The notes under the pieces: model-generated
The model's input: only the letters and a program-made list of their open reading frames with translations
Database searches by the model: none
What the model was told of the DNA's origin: nothing
Part shown: piece after piece, positions 6,714 to 10,826 of the stretch
How positions within the stretch are numbered: the stretch's first letter is position 1
Layout: each line of letters opens with the position of its first letter
Program-made: the position numbers and the translations under genes
Assembly: GCA_017853815.1 (NCBI GenBank)
Contig: JAFMIT010000052.1
Location: 1 to 10,826, forward strand
From: Actinomycetota bacterium
GTDB taxonomy: Bacteria; Actinomycetota; Actinomycetes; S36-B12; UBA5976
DNA: 10,826 nt
Reading direction: 5' to 3'

Positions 6714-8093
6714 TTAGCCGCGCGTTGGCTGTCGAAACGCTGGCGCGAAACCGTCTTCGGGTCGAGTCCCGAGTTGTTTCATCAGTTCTGCGCCGAGTGC
6801 GAGCATTCGAGATTCGTCACCTGCGAGTCCACTGATGACAAATCCAACAGGCATTCCCTGAACCAATCCCATGGGCAAGCACAGCAGGGGATAACCAGCA
6901 ATTGCCGCGGCTGTGGTGGACACACCACCAGCTCCGCGTTCGCCAATGATGAGATCGGATTTCCAGGCCGGCCCATAGGCAGGTGCAACGAGAAGGTCGT
7001 GTTTTTCGAAGGCAGGGTTAAAGACGCGGTCGATAGCCCATGTGAGATTGCGACGTCGTGCTGCCCGGTAATGATCGCTGTCGCGACCTTCAGTGGTGAG
7101 GGCAGCTTCAAAAATCTCCTGACTGAAATGCTGCAACTCCTTGTCGGCATGTTCTCGATTGAAGTCGACGACCGCTTGCAAGGAATTAAGCGGGTGTTCT
7201 CCAAGTCGATCTCGCAAGTAGGTGGCGAGGTCGTCTTTCAATTCGCATTTCAAAACGGTGTATTCGTCCGTGTGTTCTTCATCCCCAGCCGCGGGCACGT
7301 CGCTCTTGTCTACGCTCGCGACGATTTTCGAAATGGCAGTGATGGTTTCCTCAAAAACCGCATCGGTTTCTGTGTGTCCCGTCAGCCACGATTGCGCGAC
7401 TCCAATCCGGAGAGTCTTGATGAGTTGGGAAGCGTTATCGACAGCTGCCACTGCACCAGATGTTTGTGACATGACTTCGAATGCAACAGCAGCTAGACGG
7501 ACGTCTGTGCTGAGCGGACCAGGTGTGTCTTGGCTCTTGCTAATCGGCACCACACCGTGCACTGGAATGCTGCCTACCGTTGGCTTGAGTCCGACGACTC
7601 CATTGAGTGACGCGGGGCAGACGATGCTGCCATCAGTCTCGCTGCCAATCGCGAGCGAGACCAGTCCTGCTGCCACTGCCGCCCCGGAACCAGAAGACGA
7701 ACCGCCGGCACTGCGATCGAGCTTCCACGGATTGCCCGTGAGACCGCCGACAGCTGACCAGCCGCTCGCAGAGCGAGTAGAGCGGATGTTCGCCCACTCC
7801 GACAAGTTCGTCGCACCAACAATGTCGGCCCCGCTTGCTCGGAGGCGAGAAACGAGTTCTGCGTCGCGGGTCGCTGGGTAAGGCAGCAGCGCGAGCGACC
7901 CAGCGGTACCGGGCAGACCAATTGCCTCGATGTTGTCCTTGATGAGAACCGCTACGCCTTCGAGGGGTCCGCTTCCGACCTCACGTTGATCTGCGGTCGC
8001 GAGCACTGAGCCCACCGCCGCATCGCTCGTTGGAGCATCAAACTTCTCGTAGCGCTCTAGAAACTGTTCGCGAGTAATCAATGATTCGGCCAT
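6714..8093 (-). CDS. Amidase-signature family hydrolase
   Basis: 459 residues, a typical length. The family hydrolyses amide bonds with a Ser-cisSer-Lys triad. Visible: 'AVLIKDNIEA' with Lys52, 'SAGGSSSGSGAAVAAG' (129-143) with cis-Ser132, and 'GSETDGSIVCPAS' with nucleophile Ser156. The Ser132-Ser156 spacing of 24 matches characterised members. It resembles GatA, but no gatB or gatC is near, so a stand-alone amidase is more likely; the substrate (fatty amide, peptide amide, nitrile-derived amide) cannot be read from sequence. There is no signal peptide, so it acts in the cytosol. The ATG lacks a Shine-Dalgarno and lies six bases after a CATAGT hexamer. The TAA is five bases before the Lgt-like GTG, so it heads that operon. 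The 27-base gap to the GH16 stop holds no terminator. Confidence 0.88.
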   Translation of the reverse strand: MAESLITREQFLERYEKFDAPTSDAAVGSVLATADQREVGSGPLEGVAVLIKDNIEAIGLPGTAGSLALLPYPATRDAELVSRLRASGADIVGATNLSEWANIRSTRSASGWSAVGGLTGNPWKLDRSAGGSSSGSGAAVAAGLVSLAIGSETDGSIVCPASLNGVVGLKPTVGSIPVHGVVPISKSQDTPGPLSTDVRLAAVAFEVMSQTSGAVAAVDNASQLIKTLRIGVAQSWLTGHTETDAVFEETITAISKIVASVDKSDVPAAGDEEHTDEYTVLKCELKDDLATYLRDRLGEHPLNSLQAVVDFNREHADKELQHFSQEIFEAALTTEGRDSDHYRAARRRNLTWAIDRVFNPAFEKHDLLVAPAYGPAWKSDLIIGERGAGGVSTTAAAIAGYPLLCLPMGLVQGMPVGFVISGLAGDESRMLALGAELMKQLGTRPEDGFAPAFRQPTRG

Positions 8094-8099
8094 CGTCGA

Positions 8100-8105
8100 A
8101 CTATG
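8100..8105 (-). promoter_or_regulatory. Candidate -10 box of a leaderless amidase promoter
   Basis: The minus strand reads CATAGT, four of six matches to TATAAT, ending six bases before the amidase ATG (8093-8091). The spacing equals that of trhO and the P450. No Shine-Dalgarno precedes the ATG and no -35 is evident. Confidence 0.4.
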
Positions 8106-8120
8106 GCACGAGCGGGGCAG

Positions 8121-9530
8121 TTAGTGCGTGATGAGTTCGCCGACACCGTTGACTCGGTATACGCGTACCCAGTCAACCTGAATGTTTGATTCAGTCAGAT
8201 TTGGATCAATGTCGCGACCAAAGTTTCCACCCATGGCAAGGTTCAGAATCAAGTACTGCTCTTCGTTGAAGACCCAGTCCGTCTCGTATTCACTCTTGCG
8301 GTAGACGTGGAACGCCACACCATCGACGTACCAAATCATGCGGTCTTCGTACCAATCGACGGTGTACTCATGAAAATCTTGGTCGGCAGGTTGTGCCAGT
8401 TCGACGGTGCGACCGACACCAGGTCCCCAGCTGATGGGTCCATGTGGGGTGCCCCAGACAGTTGTTGGGGTGTAACCAGCGAGCTCAACAATGTCGATCT
8501 CGCCGCAGCGTGGCCAGCCCACTTTGGCGATATTCGTTCCAAGCGTCCAAAAGGCAGGCCAGGTACCAACGCCGGCAGCGCCTTTCATACGGATGGACAT
8601 GCGTCCGTAGCGAACACCGATTTTGTTGAGTGTGACGAGCTTTGAGCTGATCCACTCACATTGGCCGGGGTAGTAGCAGTTGTATTGGTCAGCGCCCGTG
8701 CGTGTAGCGGTGATGACGAGATTGCCATTGCCATCGTGCTTTGCCTGGTTGAGCAAGTACCACTGGCGCTCGTTATTTCCCCAGCCACGATTGCCGTATG
8801 CGACCCCGTCGCCTTCTTGCGCCACCCAGTTGTTGGCATTCGGAGCGGTTCCAGCCGCATCGTTGAATTCATCAGACCAGAGAAGCTGGGTTTCTGCAGC
8901 GAATGACAACGGACCTTCGAGGGTGGTGCTCTCGGCAACTGTGGTCCTAAAGCCGGCCTTGCTGGCAGTGATGCGCAAGGAAATGAGTGCGCCTTGGTCG
9001 GCACCCGTGAATACGTAGCTGCTCGTATTCGCGCCAGAAATGATTTTTCCTTCGCGTAACCATTGGTAGGCGAGAGTCACGTTGGATGGGCGAACCGAAG
9101 GCGGATAGACCTGTGCGGAGTTCTGATTTGCATCGATGTACATAATGCTTGGCTCCGCAAGGAACATGATTTTGCCAATGACAACCGGCAGCGACATGCT
9201 GACGATGGTTTTGCCATTGCTGAAGCGTGCGGTCTCTTTGAAGCGCAGGGCCTTGCCGATTTGCGCAGCGGAAGTCTGATATTTCAGCGTGGTTGCCCGA
9301 GCGATTGGCTTGCCACTTAGGAGCCACTGATATTTGCGTGTGACTGCAGCAGACCACTTCGCGGGAGTTGCAGTGACGAGTGAGCCAGCGGCAATGCTCG
9401 AAGGAATCTTCGCGGCCGTGACTACTCGTTGTGGAGCGAGAGCGCTCGAGGGCGTCGGCATAACCGCAACCAGAGTCGCGGCAATAAAGCCGACAGTCAG
9501 TTTGGTCAGACGATTCTTCTGCGCGTTCAT
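8121..9530 (-). CDS. Secreted GH16 endo-beta-1,3-glucanase (laminarinase-like) with two Ig-like modules
   Basis: 469 residues. A signal peptide ('KNRLTKLTVGFIAATLVAVMPTPSSALA', likely cut near residue 30-32) exports it. Two Ig-like modules follow: about 33-120 ('YQWLLSGKPIARATTLKY') and 126-205 ('YQWLREGKIISGANTSSY'), the stalk or binding repeats seen in actinobacterial exoproteins. The GH16 domain runs from 'LLWSDEFND' (217) to the C-terminus, with 'GWGNNERQWY' (249-258), 'WPAFWTLG' (324-331), and the catalytic 'GEIDIVELAG': nucleophile Glu344, Asp346, acid/base Glu349. The six-residue EIDIVE form is that of laminarinases, so beta-1,3-glucan (laminarin, fungal or plant glucan) is the likely substrate; other GH16 activities remain possible. 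Cys285 and Cys291 could pair. No LPXTG or C-terminal anchor is present. The ATG has GGGAG five bases upstream. Confidence 0.92.
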   Translation of the reverse strand: MNAQKNRLTKLTVGFIAATLVAVMPTPSSALAPQRVVTAAKIPSSIAAGSLVTATPAKWSAAVTRKYQWLLSGKPIARATTLKYQTSAAQIGKALRFKETARFSNGKTIVSMSLPVVIGKIMFLAEPSIMYIDANQNSAQVYPPSVRPSNVTLAYQWLREGKIISGANTSSYVFTGADQGALISLRITASKAGFRTTVAESTTLEGPLSFAAETQLLWSDEFNDAAGTAPNANNWVAQEGDGVAYGNRGWGNNERQWYLLNQAKHDGNGNLVITATRTGADQYNCYYPGQCEWISSKLVTLNKIGVRYGRMSIRMKGAAGVGTWPAFWTLGTNIAKVGWPRCGEIDIVELAGYTPTTVWGTPHGPISWGPGVGRTVELAQPADQDFHEYTVDWYEDRMIWYVDGVAFHVYRKSEYETDWVFNEEQYLILNLAMGGNFGRDIDPNLTESNIQVDWVRVYRVNGVGELITH

Positions 9531-9558
9531 TCAAGCTCCCGGTTCAAAGATGTGTAAG

Positions 9559-9595
9559 AAAAAAGTGTGGGGAGGAGCTGAGCTCCTCCCCACAC
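9559..9595 (-). terminator. Strong Rho-independent terminator after the repeat-protein gene
   Basis: A perfect inverted repeat of 15-base arms about a single central base (9565-9579 and 9581-9595; arm GTGTGGGGAGGAGCT) is followed on the minus strand by TTTTTT and CTT. It lies 10 bases past the repeat-protein stop (TAA at 9606-9608). The T-run is only on the minus-strand side, so it terminates leftward transcription from the repeat gene. Confidence 0.9.
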
Positions 9596-9605
9596 AGTCG
9601 AACAG

Positions 9606-10826
9606 TTACTTGATCTTGTAAGTAACAGTCTTTGACTTGCCGTTGCACGAAGCAACAACCTTGGTGGTGCCAGCTGGAACGCGGAAGGTGTACTTAACCT
9701 TTGCTGCGCCAGCGGAGGCGTAGGTCGAAAACGTCATGTTGCCAATAACAATCTTGACGAGTTTGGCCTTTGGATTCGTGACAGTCACGCTAATGACTCG
9801 TGAAGCACGAGTTACTGCCACAGAGGTGACAAGTGGTGCAGGGGGTGCTGCTGGCTTGAAGAAGTGGTACTCAAGCATGTCTGCAACATTGCTGCTGCTG
9901 CCAGCAACAACTGGCCAGATCTGGCTGAACTTGACGCCAGGTACTGGTGGAGCAGTGTTGGCTGCAGCTGGAGGCACGGAGCCTTCAGTGTCAGTGTTCT
10001 GCAAGTTGAACATGACGGTACCGAATGGGTCTGTCTTGCCGGTCCACTGTGCCTGATCCTGATCAGCAGCTGCACCGAGATTCGTTGCAGTCGAGCCGTT
10101 GGTGACGTTTGCGGTCGAACCTGAGTAGGCCTTGCCGACTGACAGGGTCACGTCGTTGTTACCCAACCAGTTGCCATTGGCATCGGTCACGCTGTACACG
10201 AGGTTTGAAGTCGTACCAATTGCGTGCCACTTCTGCCATACCTTGATGCCCACTGCATACCAGGTGTTGGTAACGCTGAAGAGGGTTTCGAGATCAGGAC
10301 GTGGAGTTGCGCTGGTGTCAACTAGACCTGGTGACTTAACGCGGGCAACAGTGCCTGCTGCCTTGTCTGCTACCACGAGTGGATTTGCACCTGGGGTGTA
10401 GAAGTGGAACTCGGTCATGTCTGCTTTGTCAGTCGACTGACCGGTGATTTCTGGGTAGACCTGGCTGTAGAGCGAGACTGTTGGATCAGCATCCTGTGCC
10501 AAAGCTGGAGGTTCTGTTGCAAGAGTTGCTGGCTGTGGTTCACCGACTGTGTCGGTGTCGTCGAGAACGAAGGTAACGTAACCGAACTGATCGGTCTTAG
10601 CGGTGACCTGCAGCTGGTCAGTGCCGTTGCTGCGCTCGATACCTGAGGCCGTCATGGACGTGCCGACCTTCACAAGCGCGTTTGACCCTGAGTAGGCCTT
10701 ATTCACACGAAGCTTGACGTCGGTGTTGACGAGTGGTGCGCCAGTTTCTGCGTTGGTTGCGTAGTAGGTCAGAACGATGTCTGAGCCAACAGGTGCGTAG
10801 GTGCGCTTGTAGGTAATACCTGCGGC
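9606..10826 (-). CDS. Ig-like repeat surface/secreted protein, C-terminal part
   Basis: The frame is open to the right edge, so the start lies outside; the GTG at 10706-10704 is internal. The 406 visible residues hold two copies of a repeat of about 189 residues. Each has an Ig-like/invasin-like strand set ('VLTYYATNAETGAPLVNTDVKLRV' and 'LVYSVTDANGNWLGNNDVTLSV'), then 'KAYSGS', then 'KTD.FG.V.F.L..TDT' and a closing 'AD M.E[FY]HF..P'. A different C-terminal domain of about 75 residues follows ('SVAVTRASRVISVTVTNPKAKLVKI' to 'KTVTYKIK'). The composition (Thr, Val, Ala, Asn; few charges; one Cys) suits an extracellular beta-rich protein such as an adhesin, S-layer or envelope protein. No LPXTG or membrane anchor is visible at the C-terminus. 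A strong terminator follows the stop. Specific function and total length are unknown. Confidence 0.8.
   Translation of the reverse strand, partial: AAGITYKRTYAPVGSDIVLTYYATNAETGAPLVNTDVKLRVNKAYSGSNALVKVGTSMTASGIERSNGTDQLQVTAKTDQFGYVTFVLDDTDTVGEPQPATLATEPPALAQDADPTVSLYSQVYPEITGQSTDKADMTEFHFYTPGANPLVVADKAAGTVARVKSPGLVDTSATPRPDLETLFSVTNTWYAVGIKVWQKWHAIGTTSNLVYSVTDANGNWLGNNDVTLSVGKAYSGSTANVTNGSTATNLGAAADQDQAQWTGKTDPFGTVMFNLQNTDTEGSVPPAAANTAPPVPGVKFSQIWPVVAGSSSNVADMLEYHFFKPAAPPAPLVTSVAVTRASRVISVTVTNPKAKLVKIVIGNMTFSTYASAGAAKVKYTFRVPAGTTKVVASCNGKSKTVTYKIK
10121..10697 (-). repeat. Tandem 567-base (189-residue) coding repeat, markers of two copies
   Basis: The string CTGAGTAGGCCTT (plus strand) occurs at 10121 and again at 10688, exactly 567 bases apart. 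Flanking bases are also alike (TGA/TCGAAC.CTGAGTAGG and GACGTCGGTG versus CACGTCGTTG). Protein alignment extends the similarity over most of each unit, though at DNA level the copies have diverged strongly. The copies are in frame and encode the two Ig-like repeats. Confidence 0.7.

Noticed and set aside
6714..8093. Reading the amidase as GatA of the Glu-tRNA(Gln) amidotransferase
   Set aside because: The signature is shared, but no gatB or gatC is adjacent. A stand-alone amidase is the safer call.
8947..9534. A 195-codon minus-strand frame overlapping the GH16 N-terminal region
   Set aside because: It is a shifted frame of the GH16 gene. The in-frame signal peptide and Ig-like modules show which frame is real.
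9565..9595. The long palindrome near the glucanase as an operator or mobile-element end
   Set aside because: The T-run on one side only and its position 10 bases after a stop codon are what an intrinsic terminator needs. No target-site duplication or transposase is present.
1..10826. CRISPR array, tRNA, rRNA, prophage or insertion sequence
   Set aside because: No evenly spaced short repeats, cloverleaf, integrase or transposase frame was seen. The only repeats are the coding repeats at the right end.

Overview
The window looks like chromosomal DNA from an actinobacterium (Actinomycetota). The G+C content is moderate, by eye in the mid-50s percent. Genes are tightly packed, with 4-base stop/start and stop/stop overlaps. 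Several starts sit six bases behind a TANNNT-like hexamer, as in leaderless actinobacterial genes. The secreted GH16 protein carries Ig-like 'YQWL..G..I.GA' modules common in actinobacterial exoproteins. The species cannot be fixed from the sequence; an aquatic, glucan-using actinobacterium would fit. I see no RNA gene, insertion sequence, CRISPR array or sign of recent mobility, and no gene-free stretch longer than about 105 bases.

Layout. (1) 1-1043, plus strand: the 3' end of a cobA/SUMT-type uroporphyrinogen-III methyltransferase, overlapping by one base a CbiX/SirB-type sirohydrochlorin chelatase; together they form the siroheme branch of tetrapyrrole synthesis. (2) 963-3198, minus strand: a compact operon of a small membrane protein, a 521-residue radical SAM enzyme resembling the Tes/MJ0619 (tetraether lipid synthase) family, and a second small membrane protein whose gene runs 81 bases antisense into the chelatase gene. 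(3) 3303-4211, plus strand: trhO, a tRNA U34 hydroxylase, divergent from the radical SAM operon. (4) 4208-5524, minus strand: a cytochrome P450 whose stop codon shares a CTAG with the trhO stop. (5) 5560-8093, minus strand: an amidase-signature enzyme, a divergent prolipoprotein diacylglyceryl transferase (Lgt)-like membrane enzyme and a small membrane protein, nearly without spacers. (6) 8121-10826, minus strand: a secreted GH16 beta-glucanase with two Ig-like modules and, upstream of it behind a strong intrinsic terminator, the C-terminal 406 residues of a repeat protein that runs off the window.

How the parts may work together. Regions 1, 3 and 6 are ordinary: siroheme supply, wobble-uridine modification, and extracellular glucan use or surface display. 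Regions 2 and 5 are the most unusual. A Tes-like radical SAM enzyme, whose studied relatives join lipid alkyl chains, lies about 3 kb from an Lgt homologue that keeps the fold signatures but lacks the catalytic His and the GRIGN Asn. Three small membrane proteins of unknown function and a P450 lie beside them. My inference, not shown by the sequence, is that this is a membrane-lipid or lipid-anchor modification neighbourhood.
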